Notes: generated from the sequence alone by a model not told the origin. Counted from the stretch's first letter, positions 39,098-47,064 are shown. The stretch: DNA of 64,000 nt from an uncultured bacterium (GCA_947383005.1 CANDBT010000002.1:62001-126000); one strand, 5' to 3'. Translations and numbers: made by a program.

Positions 39098-39814
39098 ATG
39101 CTTAAAAATTCGATTATCCCTTTGTATCAACAGCTTTCAGATGAAATCAAAACTCAGATCCATGAAGGAAAGCTGAAATCCGGAGACCGTCTGATGACAG
39201 AGGCCGAACTAAGCCAACAGTATGGAATAAGCCGGATCACTGTACGTAAGGCCATCGAATTGCTGGTGGATGAGGGATATGTAATGCGTAAACAGGGCAT
39301 AGGCACTTTCATCGCGGAAAAAAAACTGCGCCGCGTAGTAGATTCAGAAAACCGGGTCCGCAGCTTTTCTGAAACAAGCCGGATGAGCGGCCAGGAGCCA
39401 TCCTCGGATCTTCTTTCTGTAGAATGGGTTTTTCCCAAAGACTCTGTTCAGCACCATCTCCATGTAGGAGAAAACGACAAGGTGTTAAAAATCGTCCGTC
39501 TGCGTAAAGTAGACGGAATCCCGGTGATGGTGGAAACCAACTATTACCCTCAAAGATTGGATTTTCTCCTTCAGGCAAACCTCACCGGCTCCACCTACGA
39601 GGTATTCCGCCAGCATGATTTGATTCCTTCCCATGCAGTCCGAACTATCCAGATTTGCTATGCCACGCCGGAAGAAGCCCGGCTTTTAAATGTAAATGAA
39701 AACCAGCCCCTGCTTTTACAAGTGGAAGAAACTACAGACCAGAACCATCAGGTTCTTCATTACAGTAAAGTTGTGGTAAATTCCCAGCATTATCGGCTGA
39801 CCGTTATCACCTGA
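39098..39814 (+). CDS. GntR-family regulator with UTRA domain (FrlR-like)
   Basis: A 238-residue HutC-subgroup regulator. The winged helix covers residues 1-72 (PLYQQLSDEIKTQIHEGKLKSGDRLMTEAELSQQYGISRITVRKAIELL). The UTRA domain from about 90 binds a sugar phosphate or amine effector, with RLRKVDGIPVMVETNYY and LLLQVEETT typical. It lies inside the frl island between kinase and transporter genes, so it probably responds to phosphorylated Amadori product. A strong terminator follows at 39835. Confidence 0.9.
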   Translation: MLKNSIIPLYQQLSDEIKTQIHEGKLKSGDRLMTEAELSQQYGISRITVRKAIELLVDEGYVMRKQGIGTFIAEKKLRRVVDSENRVRSFSETSRMSGQEPSSDLLSVEWVFPKDSVQHHLHVGENDKVLKIVRLRKVDGIPVMVETNYYPQRLDFLLQANLTGSTYEVFRQHDLIPSHAVRTIQICYATPEEARLLNVNENQPLLLQVEETTDQNHQVLHYSKVVVNSQHYRLTVIT

Positions 39815-39834
39815 CCAATTTCATCATCATTCCT

Positions 39835-39893
39835 ATGAGCCGGTATCCGGACATTTCCCAAAAAGGCAATGTCCGGATACCGGCTCATTTTTA
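39835..39893 (+). terminator. Strong rho-independent terminator after the GntR gene
   Basis: A perfect 21-bp stem (39835-39855 with 39868-39888), core GAGCCGGTATCCGGAC, and T5 on the plus strand. It separates the regulator from the ABC transporter unit. Confidence 0.92.
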
Positions 39894-39997
39894 TCGCGTA
39901 CATCAATATCAAATCTATCGTAAACGCCAAAAACAAAAATTTTTGTCATTCACTATAACTACATGAGCAAAAATTACAAAAAAGAGCAAAAAAACAG

Positions 39998-40026
39998 TTG
40001 CAATATATATGACATTATGATACAAT
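39998..40026 (+). promoter_or_regulatory. Promoter of the frl ABC transporter
   Basis: TTGCAA (39998-40003), 17 bp and TACAAT (40021-40026). The candidate operator at 40043-40064 lies just downstream, around +10 to +30, a good place for a blocking repressor. Confidence 0.65.
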
Positions 40027-40042
40027 ATGATACATGATATTA

Positions 40043-40064
40043 TATGTTGTGTCAATACAACCAA
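40043..40064. promoter_or_regulatory. Candidate GntR/UTRA operator upstream of the frl transporter
   Basis: TATGTTGTG-TCAA-TACAACCAA, with the same 9-4-9 layout as the palindrome at 36174-36195 and identical TATGTTGT and TACAAC cores. Confidence 0.6.
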
Positions 40065-40103
40065 AGCAACAAAATGATCAAGAACTGAAAGGAGAGGTAA
40101 TTT

Positions 40104-41453
40104 ATGAAAAAGAACCTGAAAAAGACTCTGAGTATAGGCTTAGCTGCCATGATGGCATTGAGCCTGGCCGGCTGCGGCGGCTCTGACACATCGGCAACTC
40201 CTGCAGCAGGGGATACAGCGGCAGGAGGCGAGGCGTCCCAGGCTGCTCCTGCCAGCGGGGATGTGAAAACCATTAAGCTGTTCCACCGTTTTCCTGATGA
40301 TCCCTGCAACGCTTTTATCGAAAAAAAGATTGCCGAATATGAAGCCGCCCATCCGGATATCAAATTTGAAGTAACCAGTGCACAGAATCAGCCTTATAAG
40401 GAGAAAATTAAAGTAGTTGTCGGCTCCGACGAATGCCCGGACATTTTCTTCAGCTTCTGCGGCGAATTCTCTGAGCGTTTCATCCGGGAAGGCCTGCTGA
40501 TGGATCTGACTCCCTATCTGGAGGCTGACCCAGAGTGGAAGGAGAGCCTGATGGAAACCCAGATGGATGAATATACCACGGCTGACGGTATGGTATATGG
40601 AATCCCCTTCCGTCTGGATGCCAAAGAGTTCTTCTACAATGTAGATATGTTTAACGACCTCGGTCTGGAAGTTCCCGAAACCTGGGACGACTTTATCAAA
40701 GTTTTGGATGCCATCCAGGCTTCCGGCGTAGTTCCCATCGCAGAAGGCAACCAGGATAAATGGCCAGGCGCACACTATCTGGGCGCCCTGAACGAACAGT
40801 GTGTCCCAGATGAGGTAAGAGCCAAGGACTATGATCCCAAAACCGGCGAATTTACCGACCCCGGCTATGTGGAGGCATTTAAGTATTATCAGCAGCTTGT
40901 TCCCTACATGAACATGGGTGTCAACGGCATGACCCATGATATGGCTCGTCTGGGCTTCACTAACGGACAGAATGCAATCCTGTTTGCCGAACTGGTGGAA
41001 ATCACCAACATCAAGCAGGAAAATCCGGATATGAACTGGGGTATGTTCAAGTTCCCGGTAATCGAAGGCGCCAAGGGCAATCCAGACCTGGTATCCGGCG
41101 CTCCGGAAGGCTTTGCCATTTCCTCCAAGACTGCTTATCCGGATGAGTGTATCGAATTCCTGAAATGGTTCCTGGGACCGGAAACCGGCGCCCAGCAGGC
41201 AGCAGAAGTTGGCTGGTTCAACGCTTCCCTGGGTGTGGATGAAGGTTTGACCGATCCTTCTCTGGTCAGCGCCTACGAAGTAATTGCCAATGCAAAAAAG
41301 ATGGATATCTGGTTTGACAATGCCCTTTATTCCACGGTTTGCGACGAATATCTGACCCAGATTTCTGACATTACCAACGGCGATGTAACTCCTGAAGACG
41401 CCATGGCAAAGATTCAGAAGGTAGCCGCAGAGGCTCAGAACCTGGCCCAGTAA
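40104..41453 (+). CDS. Extracellular sugar-binding lipoprotein of the frl ABC transporter
   Basis: A 449-residue solute-binding protein. Signal peptide SIGLAAMMALSLAGCGG with lipobox LAGC (Cys near 24) precedes an Ala/Gly/Thr-rich linker and a family 1 binding fold (KTIKLFHRFPDDPCNAFIEKKIAEYEAAHPDIKFEV). The position in the frl cluster suggests it takes up an Amadori compound or related glycated amine. Two hairpins lie between it and the first permease gene, which may give it a higher level. RBS GGAGAGG. Confidence 0.92.
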   Translation: MKKNLKKTLSIGLAAMMALSLAGCGGSDTSATPAAGDTAAGGEASQAAPASGDVKTIKLFHRFPDDPCNAFIEKKIAEYEAAHPDIKFEVTSAQNQPYKEKIKVVVGSDECPDIFFSFCGEFSERFIREGLLMDLTPYLEADPEWKESLMETQMDEYTTADGMVYGIPFRLDAKEFFYNVDMFNDLGLEVPETWDDFIKVLDAIQASGVVPIAEGNQDKWPGAHYLGALNEQCVPDEVRAKDYDPKTGEFTDPGYVEAFKYYQQLVPYMNMGVNGMTHDMARLGFTNGQNAILFAELVEITNIKQENPDMNWGMFKFPVIEGAKGNPDLVSGAPEGFAISSKTAYPDECIEFLKWFLGPETGAQQAAEVGWFNASLGVDEGLTDPSLVSAYEVIANAKKMDIWFDNALYSTVCDEYLTQISDITNGDVTPEDAMAKIQKVAAEAQNLAQ

Positions 41454-41464
41454 ATTTAACAAGG

Positions 41465-41532
41465 TACTAGTACTGCATTGCGGAAATAGCGAGTGCCGAA
41501 TTCACTGAAATTTCCGCAAGGTAGTACTAGCT
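41465..41532 (+). promoter_or_regulatory. Large hairpin after the frl binding-protein gene
   Basis: ACTAGTACTGCATTGCGGAAAT (41466-41487) is complementary, with small mismatches, to ATTTCCGCAAGGTAGTACTAG (41510-41530). It has no U-run. It starts about 12 nt after the stop and resembles in place the hairpin at 19544-19586 of the other sugar transporter. Confidence 0.65.
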
Positions 41533-41547
41533 TAACAGGGAAACCCT

Positions 41548-41590
41548 GACAGGGAGCAGAAAACAAATACTGCTCCCTGTCTTTAAAAAA
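41548..41590 (+). terminator. Attenuator-like hairpin before the first frl permease
   Basis: A perfect 12-bp stem GACAGGGAGCAG/CTGCTCCCTGTC (41548-41559 with 41570-41581), then TTTAAAAAA. The U-run is only three, so it probably gives partial termination. Confidence 0.65.
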
Positions 41591-41645
41591 CCGCAGGAAC
41601 CAGTTCCGGTTCCGAACGGTCCACATCAAAAAGGTGGATATCAAT

Positions 41646-42530
41646 ATGAAGAAAAAGAAAACAAATCTTACCCCGTATCTTTATATTATTCCAGGTCTTC
41701 TGATGGTACTTGGACTGGTTTATATCCCAGTCATTGTAAACCTGGTATACAGCCTTTTCCATCTCTCCTCCTATTCCTCCTCCATGAGGTTTGTAGGGCT
41801 GGATAACTACCGCAGATTATTCACCAACGATACTTTCCCGATTATGATGCGGAACAATATTTATTACTGCGTGATTTCCTTGATTGTACAGGTAGGCTTT
41901 GGTACCTTCCTGGCTCTTCTTCTGGAAAGCAAGCTGGCGGGTGAACGTTTTAAAACCATCTGCCGGAACATTTACTTCATTCCGTCCCTGGTGTCTTTGA
42001 CAGCAGTGGGCCTGATGTTTAATTTTATCTACAATCCTCAACTGGGTATGCTGAATGCCCTGCTGAAAAATATCGGCATGGCCAATCTGCAGCAAACCTG
42101 GCTCGGCGACAAAAATCTGGCAATTTTCTGTATTATTGCCATGAGCCAGTGGCAATTTACCGGTTACATCACCCTGTTGATGGTAGTAGCCTTTCAGAAT
42201 GTGCCTAACGATTATGTGGAAGCGGCAATCATCGACGGGGCCGGCCCTGTGCGGCGTGCACTCAGCATTATTCTCCCCCTTGCCAAAGAGCAGCTTCTGG
42301 TCTGTACTATCATCACCGTAATCGGCGCTTTCAAATTGTTTACGGAGGTCTATTCCACCACGGTGGGCGGGCCGGGAAATTCCTCCCAGGTTTTAGGCTT
42401 GTTCTTGTATCAAAATGCGTTCCTGCATGATGATATGGGTATGGCAGCGGCAACTGGTGTTCTGATCTTTATCATTACGGTGACGGCCTCCATCTTCCAG
42501 TTGAAGATCAGCCGTTCCGGCGAAGTGTAA
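41646..42530 (+). CDS. Sugar ABC transporter permease (MalF type), frl locus
   Basis: A 294-residue permease with N-terminal YLYIIPGLLMVLGLVYIPVIVNLVYSLF and EAA loop DYVEAAIIDGAGPVRRALSIILPLAKEQ near residues 190-217. Six helices are expected. The ATG at 41646 has AAGGTGG upstream; a GTG at 41634 lies inside that SD and is unlikely. It is followed by the second permease after 12 bp. No ATPase gene is present, as in the other transporter of this window. Confidence 0.9.
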   Translation: MKKKKTNLTPYLYIIPGLLMVLGLVYIPVIVNLVYSLFHLSSYSSSMRFVGLDNYRRLFTNDTFPIMMRNNIYYCVISLIVQVGFGTFLALLLESKLAGERFKTICRNIYFIPSLVSLTAVGLMFNFIYNPQLGMLNALLKNIGMANLQQTWLGDKNLAIFCIIAMSQWQFTGYITLLMVVAFQNVPNDYVEAAIIDGAGPVRRALSIILPLAKEQLLVCTIITVIGAFKLFTEVYSTTVGGPGNSSQVLGLFLYQNAFLHDDMGMAAATGVLIFIITVTASIFQLKISRSGEV

Positions 42531-42542
42531 GGAGGGCTGGCT

Positions 42543-43385
42543 ATGAGTACTGATAAATACGTTTTGAAAACCCGGATTTTCAAGATTCTGCTTTACCTTT
42601 TCCTGATACTCCTGGTAGGGATCATCCTTTTTCCCGTATGCTGGCTGGTACTGAACTCCTTGAAAACAAACCAGGAGATGTTCTTAGACTCCCTGGCATT
42701 GCCGAAAAAATGGATGTTTGAAAACTATATTACCGCCTGGAATAAAGGACTGGTATCCTATTTTGTCAACTCCATTATTGTAGGAGCCCTTTCCATTGGC
42801 ATTATCCTGGCATTAAGCTCCATGTTGGCCTACGGCCTGACCCGCTTCAACCTGCCTGGCAGCGGATTTATCTTTATCCTCGTACTGGGAGGCATGGCTC
42901 TGTCCGAGCAGGTAGCCCTGGTTCCCCTGTACAAAATCCTGCAGGCCTTAAAGCTGTACAATACCCGTGCAGCGCTGGTACTGCCCTATGTCGCTTTCCG
43001 TATTCCCTTTACCATGTTCCTGATGCGGTCCTACTTCATTTCGATTCCCAAGGAACTGGAAGAAGCCGCCATTGTAGATGGCTGCAAGAGCTGGCAGCGT
43101 TTTACCAAGATTATCCTGCCTATCAGCAAGCCTGTGCTGGCTTCCTGTGCCATTGTAAACCTGAACCATGTATGGAATGAATTCCTGTTTGCCAATGTAT
43201 TCCTGGAGGATAAAAAACTTATGACTATTCCTTTAGGACTGATGACCTTCCAGGGCGACTTAAAATCTGATTACGTGGTAATGCTGGCCGGTATCCTGAT
43301 CTGCTCCCTGCCTATGGTCCTTTTATTCCTTTGTATGTCCAGGCAGTTTGTACGAGGACTTACTTCTGGAGCCGTAAAAGGCTAA
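42543..43385 (+). CDS. Carbohydrate ABC transporter permease (MalG type), frl locus
   Basis: A 280-residue permease starting KTRIFKILLYLFLILLVGIILFPVCWLVLNSLK, with EAA loop ELEEAAIVDGCKSWQRFTKIILPISKPV near residues 176-203 and the usual C-terminus FVRGLTSGAVKG. It forms the pair with the preceding gene. RBS AAGGAGGG. The tail of the unit contains a long stretch of palindromic repeats, then a terminator at 43808. Confidence 0.92.
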   Translation: MSTDKYVLKTRIFKILLYLFLILLVGIILFPVCWLVLNSLKTNQEMFLDSLALPKKWMFENYITAWNKGLVSYFVNSIIVGALSIGIILALSSMLAYGLTRFNLPGSGFIFILVLGGMALSEQVALVPLYKILQALKLYNTRAALVLPYVAFRIPFTMFLMRSYFISIPKELEEAAIVDGCKSWQRFTKIILPISKPVLASCAIVNLNHVWNEFLFANVFLEDKKLMTIPLGLMTFQGDLKSDYVVMLAGILICSLPMVLLFLCMSRQFVRGLTSGAVKG

Positions 43386-43436
43386 ATAAACACAAACGGA
43401 GATGTCAGCAAAAGCTGACGGCGCCCGGCGCAGCGA

Positions 43437-43502
43437 GTGGGGGAAGCCTTCCCCTACTCGCTGCGCGTTTCCACTCCAGTCGTTGCTAAACGAGTGCCAC
43501 TG
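43437..43502. repeat. Family B-like fragment and mixed hairpins
   Basis: GCGAGTGGGGGAAGCCTTCCCCTACTCGCTGCGC is a shortened family B hairpin, followed by GAGTGCCACTGGCACTC. It opens the repeat mosaic downstream of the permease. Confidence 0.5.
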
Positions 43503-43517
43503 GCACTCAGCAACCTA

Positions 43518-43807
43518 AGCGGAGCGTTTTTGTTTCATAGGACGCAATTTCTGATAAAAGGCGCATCTTTTGCGCCATAAATCCGATTACAGGGTTCGCG
43601 TAGCGGTTCCTGTAATATAACTTATCAGAATTTGCAAAGCAAATTATGATAAAAGGCGCATCTTTTGCGCCGTAAATCCGATTACAGGGTTCGCGTAGCG
43701 GTTCCTGTAATATAACTTATCAGAATTTGCAAAGCAAATTATGATAAAAGGCGCATCTTTTGCGCCGTAAATCCGATTACAGGGTTCGCGTAGCGGTTCC
43801 TGTAATA
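43518..43807. repeat. Family A tandem array (two full units and a C/A hybrid)
   Basis: Units begin at 43622 and 43717 (95 bp apart); a first, incomplete unit (43543-43621) is fused to a family C end. P3 here is TTACAGGGTTCGCGTAGCGGTTCCTGTAA, a different sequence from the 34.3-kb array but with the same stem. Confidence 0.9.
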
Positions 43808-43858
43808 TAAAGAAGTGGGCCATGCTGCAACTGCCGCACGGCCCACTTCTTTAATTTT
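43808..43858. terminator. Strong bidirectional terminator between converging frl units
   Basis: A perfect 14-bp stem TAAAGAAGTGGGCC/GGCCCACTTCTTTA (43808-43821 with 43840-43853), with AATTTTTG on the plus side. It stops the permease transcript and lies 7 bp from the frlB stop. Confidence 0.9.
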
Positions 43859-43864
43859 TGTTTA

Positions 43865-44833
43865 TTAATACTCCAGCTTCCACATATACCGTCTCATGGT
43901 CAAAGGATGCTCACGCTTAATGGCAATCTCCTCTCCCAGCAATCTGGTCAGTCCGCCAATCATCAGCGGGTTGAAGTATTCTACAACTGTACTCTTAATC
44001 TGAGAACCGAGACCAAAATCCTTGGCATCAATCAATGTATATTTGGCATTCATGCGCTGCAGGAATGTCAATGCTCTGGCATCCAGCGGACGGGTAGGAC
44101 CATCATTCATCATCAGGACATAATGGGCATTCTCATCTGCCATCTCGAAGGGACCATGGAAGAACTCGCCAGTATGGAAAGTGCTGGACTCAAGCCACTG
44201 CATCTCCATCATCAGGAACATGGAAAAGCCGTAAGCCGTATACTGAGTAGCGCCGGAACTCATTACATAAAGAATCGGTGCATTGTAATTCTCCTCTGCA
44301 AATTTTCTGGCAGTTGAACGGAACAGCGGAGCAGAGGTATTAATCAGGTCAAAAATCTTGTTCAAGCCATCATGCAGGTCATCATAATGCTCGTAGCCCT
44401 CGTACTCATTCAGAATTTCACAAGCCAGCTCCAAAGCCCTGGCAGGCTTCTCCATCTTGGCTCCATAGCTCTCATAAAAGCCATGGATAATCTGGTACTG
44501 GGAATTCTTAGCCAGGCCAGACTCCGGATTAATTGTAATGGAAACCACATGGGCGCCTTTTTCTACCGCTAACTTTGTAGCTGCCACAGTTTCCGGGGTA
44601 TTGCCGCTTAAAGAGCAGGTAATCACGATCGAGCTGTTGTCTACAGCAGCAGGCGTGGAATAATTGAAGTTGTTAGCCGTATAGATGCTGGTACGCAGTT
44701 TCCTTGCGTTGTTCTCCAGGAAATATTTCGCCGGGAACAGATCCGACATAGAAGCGCCGCAGCCTACAAAATATACGGTTTTAATCTCCGGCTGCTTTGC
44801 CTTGATGGTTGCAACGATTTCTTTGATAGTCAT
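43865..44833 (-). CDS. frlB: SIS-domain deglycase, FrlB-like
   Basis: A 322-residue protein with two SIS domains. The first has VYFVGCGASMSDLFPAKYFLENN and TCSLSGNTPETVAATKLAVEKGA; the second begins ILYVMSSGATQYTAYGFSMFLMMEMQW and SSTFHTGEFFHGPFEMAD, where the Glu/His serve in catalysis. The C-terminus RRYMWKLEY resembles the end of FrlB as I recall it. FrlB splits fructoselysine 6-phosphate to lysine and glucose 6-phosphate. The frlD and frlC genes nearby support it, but other phosphorylated Amadori or glucoselysine substrates are possible. RBS AGGAGGAC. Confidence 0.82.
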   Translation of the reverse strand: MTIKEIVATIKAKQPEIKTVYFVGCGASMSDLFPAKYFLENNARKLRTSIYTANNFNYSTPAAVDNSSIVITCSLSGNTPETVAATKLAVEKGAHVVSITINPESGLAKNSQYQIIHGFYESYGAKMEKPARALELACEILNEYEGYEHYDDLHDGLNKIFDLINTSAPLFRSTARKFAEENYNAPILYVMSSGATQYTAYGFSMFLMMEMQWLESSTFHTGEFFHGPFEMADENAHYVLMMNDGPTRPLDARALTFLQRMNAKYTLIDAKDFGLGSQIKSTVVEYFNPLMIGGLTRLLGEEIAIKREHPLTMRRYMWKLEY

Positions 44834-44872
44834 AACTTACGTCCTCCTGACTTGTTTTAAATGTTTGATTAC

Positions 44873-44901
44873 ATTATATAACATCTTATAATATCTGTCA
44901 A
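44873..44901 (-). promoter_or_regulatory. Consensus promoter of the frlB-like gene
   Basis: On the minus strand TTGACA (44896-44901), 17 bp and TATAAT (44873-44878), 40 bp before the start. The spacer GATATTATAAGATGTTA contains AT-rich half sites similar to the other frl operators. Confidence 0.85.
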
Positions 44902-44927
44902 CAAGATATTAAAAATTTTATCTATTC

Positions 44928-45665
44928 TCACTCCTCTGACAACACATTGTTCACCAATATTTTATATTGATAACGTTCTGCATTAATCACGTCCCGGCGG
45001 CAATAGACCGGTTTCCCTGACATATCATAAGCTACATCCCTGGACAAAATCAAAGCATCTTGTTCCATAATCTGCAAATATTCTGCCTCCTCCCGGGTCG
45101 CATGGCATATGCTGATAATCTTACTCCCTTTTTTCACAATAACTCCATATTCCCGCAAAATCTCATGAAGAGAACGGTTCAGATCTTCCGCCAGCAGATA
45201 CGCGTATCTTTTACAAAAATGGGTTTCCTCCAACACTACAGGAACGTCATTGCAATAGCGGATACGCCGAATCCGAATCACCTTATCATCTTTCGCCAGC
45301 TCCAGGCTCTCAACATCAAAAGGCTTGGCCTTTACCAGCTCTGCAGACAAAAACCGGGTTCCCGGTTTGCTCCCTTCCAGTTCGCAGCTTTCTGTAAATC
45401 CCATACAATTGTTGAACTTTCCGGATACTTTTTTATCCGACACAAAAGTTCCAACACGCTGACGGCGAATCAGTATCCCCTCCTCCACCAACATCTCCAA
45501 TGCCTTCCGTATGGTAATCCTGCTGACCCCATAATCACTGCTTAATTCCATTTCTGTGGGAATTTTGGAATTAGCCGGCAACTCTCCATACTCAATTTTA
45601 GACTTAATCTCCCCAGCAATTTGAATGTAAAGAGGCACTACCGTATCCCGTGATATTTCTGACAT
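44928..45665 (-). CDS. GntR-family regulator with UTRA domain (second in frl island)
   Basis: A 245-residue HutC-subgroup regulator, paralogous to 39098-39814. Winged helix: PLYIQIAGEIKSKIEYGELPANSKIPTEMELSSDYGVSRITIRKALEML. The UTRA domain carries RIRRIRYCNDVPVVLEETHF and LILSRDVAYD. It lies upstream of the frlB-like gene with its own promoter and an ACAATAT-5-ATATTGT palindrome in the promoter spacer, so it probably regulates itself and frlB. Two regulators in one island may respond to different effectors. Confidence 0.9.
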   Translation of the reverse strand: MSEISRDTVVPLYIQIAGEIKSKIEYGELPANSKIPTEMELSSDYGVSRITIRKALEMLVEEGILIRRQRVGTFVSDKKVSGKFNNCMGFTESCELEGSKPGTRFLSAELVKAKPFDVESLELAKDDKVIRIRRIRYCNDVPVVLEETHFCKRYAYLLAEDLNRSLHEILREYGVIVKKGSKIISICHATREEAEYLQIMEQDALILSRDVAYDMSGKPVYCRRDVINAERYQYKILVNNVLSEE

Positions 45666-45754
45666 GACAAGTCTTCCTTTCCTGAACAGGCTAAATGCCT
45701 GTTATTCCTTAACGGTTATGATAAACCCGTTGCGTCTTCATATCTTATTAATAT

Positions 45755-45784
45755 ATTATAATACAATATATATCATATTGTAAA
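45755..45784 (-). promoter_or_regulatory. Promoter and operator of the second GntR regulator
   Basis: On the minus strand TTTACA (45779-45784), 18 bp and TATAAT (45755-45760). The spacer contains ACAATAT-GATAT-ATATTGT (45763-45781), a perfect palindrome that fits autorepression. Confidence 0.65.
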
Positions 45785-45822
45785 GATGCAAAAGAAAAAA
45801 CCACACAGATATCATGGGCAAT

Positions 45823-45903
45823 CGAGTAGGGAAGAGTCATCTTCCCCTACTCGCCGCGCGGCCTGCACGCCGCTTTAGCGGCATATTCCTCTGTGTGGGC
45901 CTG
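45823..45903. repeat. Family B palindromic repeat
   Basis: Full copy of the family B unit, with GCCTGCACGC instead of GCCCGCGCGC and GTGTGGGC at the end, both on pairing positions. Confidence 0.75.
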
Positions 45904-45913
45904 TGCAAGAGCA

Positions 45914-46035
45914 AAGAGTCCGGCAGGCCGGACTCTCGCGCCGGAGCGCGGTTGCGACAGCAACTATCTTCCTTGTGCGCGTAGTGCGCATTCCCGCGGA
46001 GCGTTTTGTATCATAGGACGCAATTTCCTATGATA
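45914..46035. repeat. Family C palindromic repeat, full copy
   Basis: Same order as 22307-22445, but the first hairpin is AGAGTCCGGCAGGCCGGACTCT instead of GTGTGCGTCTTGACGCACAC: a whole hairpin exchanged while its neighbours stay the same. Confidence 0.75.
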
Positions 46036-46037
46036 AT

Positions 46038-46116
46038 CGAGTAGGGAAGAGCCATCTTCCCTACTCCCCGCGCGGCCCGCGTGCTGCGTCAGCAGCAAAC
46101 TTCCATACGCGGGCCT
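46038..46116. repeat. Family B palindromic repeat
   Basis: Another family B copy directly after family C, with GCTGCGTCAGCAGC in place of GCCGCTTTAGCGGC. The three repeats B-C-B fill about 300 bp of the gap between the GntR and LytTR genes. Confidence 0.75.
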
Positions 46117-46237
46117 GTGCATACAAAAAAAGGCCGCCTCTGTAGCAGCCCCTTCCTCACATCATATTTCTCTTTCCATCATCGCAGCTTTATCCGTCTA
46201 TAAACGGCAAAAATCGCAGCCACACCGGATACCAGGG

Positions 46238-46266
46238 GCTGACAGGTATAAGCTGAAACAATCCTA
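46238..46266 (-). pseudogene. 5' remnant of a GHKL kinase gene
   Basis: Just after the LytTR regulator stop, AGGATTGTTTCAGCTTATACCTG matches the first codons of the kinase at 34661-35956 (ATGGATTATTTCAGCTTATGCCTG) but with one base lost, which destroys the ATG. Similarity ends after about 30 bp. The cognate kinase has been deleted. Confidence 0.6.
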
Positions 46267-46983
46267 TCAGCAGCACCCCCTCCCTCTCCGGTAACGCAAC
46301 AGGGCTTCGATTAGATCCTGCTCTCGCAACCGGGAAACGGGAATCCTGCCACCCTGCGGCAGCATCACCTGACCGTTGTTACACCCGCGGACATAATCAA
46401 GATTGACCAGATAGCTCCTGTGACATTTGAAAAACCTCGCATCAACACGCTGTTCAAAAGCCTGCATCTTATCGTAATAATCCGTAACCCTTCCATCCTT
46501 TTGATGAATATAAATTTTCCGTCCTTGTACCTCACAATATACAATCCGGGACAGCAGGATCACTTCACAGGATGTTCCTTTGCGGACAACAATACTTTTT
46601 GCCGTTCGCTGTTCCAAGGAGCGGACTGCCCGATCCATAGTTCGCCGGAAACGGATATTATCCAACGGTTTCAGCAAATAGTCGCAAGCCTCTACCTCAA
46701 AAACATCAAATACATATTCTTTTAAAACAGTCACAAAAACCAGCAGGCTGTGACTTCCCCGTTTCCGCAGTATTCTGGCGGTTTCCACCCCGTCCGGCTG
46801 TTCCATCCTGACATCAAGGAAAATCAAATCAAAATCATCGTTGCTGGCCAACAGAGCACGGCTGTCGGAAAAACTGCTGACCGAATACGAGGCCATGTTT
46901 TTCTCTTTCATATATTGGGAGAGATGATCGGAAATTTCCTTTATCATGGACGGTTCATCATCGCAAATCGCAAATGTTATCAT
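46267..46983 (-). CDS. LytTR-family response regulator
   Basis: A 238-residue AgrA/LytR-like regulator. Receiver domain: TFAICDDEPSM with acidic pair, phospho-acceptor Asp57 in LIFLDVRM, and LLKPLD. LytTR DNA-binding domain from about 135: IVVRKGTSCEVILLSRIVYCEV and FFKCHRSYLVNLDYVRG, RIPVSRLREQDLIEALL. The ATG at 46983 is better than the upstream GTG codons, which lie in a weak SD (GGTGGTG). A family A repeat sits 22 bp upstream, so its original promoter may be altered. Its own kinase is missing; see 34661-35956. Confidence 0.9.
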   Translation of the reverse strand: MITFAICDDEPSMIKEISDHLSQYMKEKNMASYSVSSFSDSRALLASNDDFDLIFLDVRMEQPDGVETARILRKRGSHSLLVFVTVLKEYVFDVFEVEACDYLLKPLDNIRFRRTMDRAVRSLEQRTAKSIVVRKGTSCEVILLSRIVYCEVQGRKIYIHQKDGRVTDYYDKMQAFEQRVDARFFKCHRSYLVNLDYVRGCNNGQVMLPQGGRIPVSRLREQDLIEALLRYRRGRGCC

Positions 46984-47006
46984 TTTCACCACCACTATAA
47001 TATAAC

Positions 47007-47057
47007 TTATCAGAATTTGCGAAGCAAATTATGATAAAAGGCGCGTCTTTTGCGCCG
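47007..47057. repeat. Family A fragment (P1 and P2 only)
   Basis: TTATCAGAATTTGCGAAGCAAATTATGATAA then GGCGCGTCTTTTGCGCC. P3 is missing. It lies in the short gap between the LytTR regulator and the gene upstream. Confidence 0.8.
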
Positions 47058-47064
47058 CATCTTT

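Noticed and set aside
40140-41462. Minus-strand ORF of 440 codons opposite the frl binding-protein gene
   Set aside because: It is the shadow of a clear solute-binding protein; no domain or RBS.
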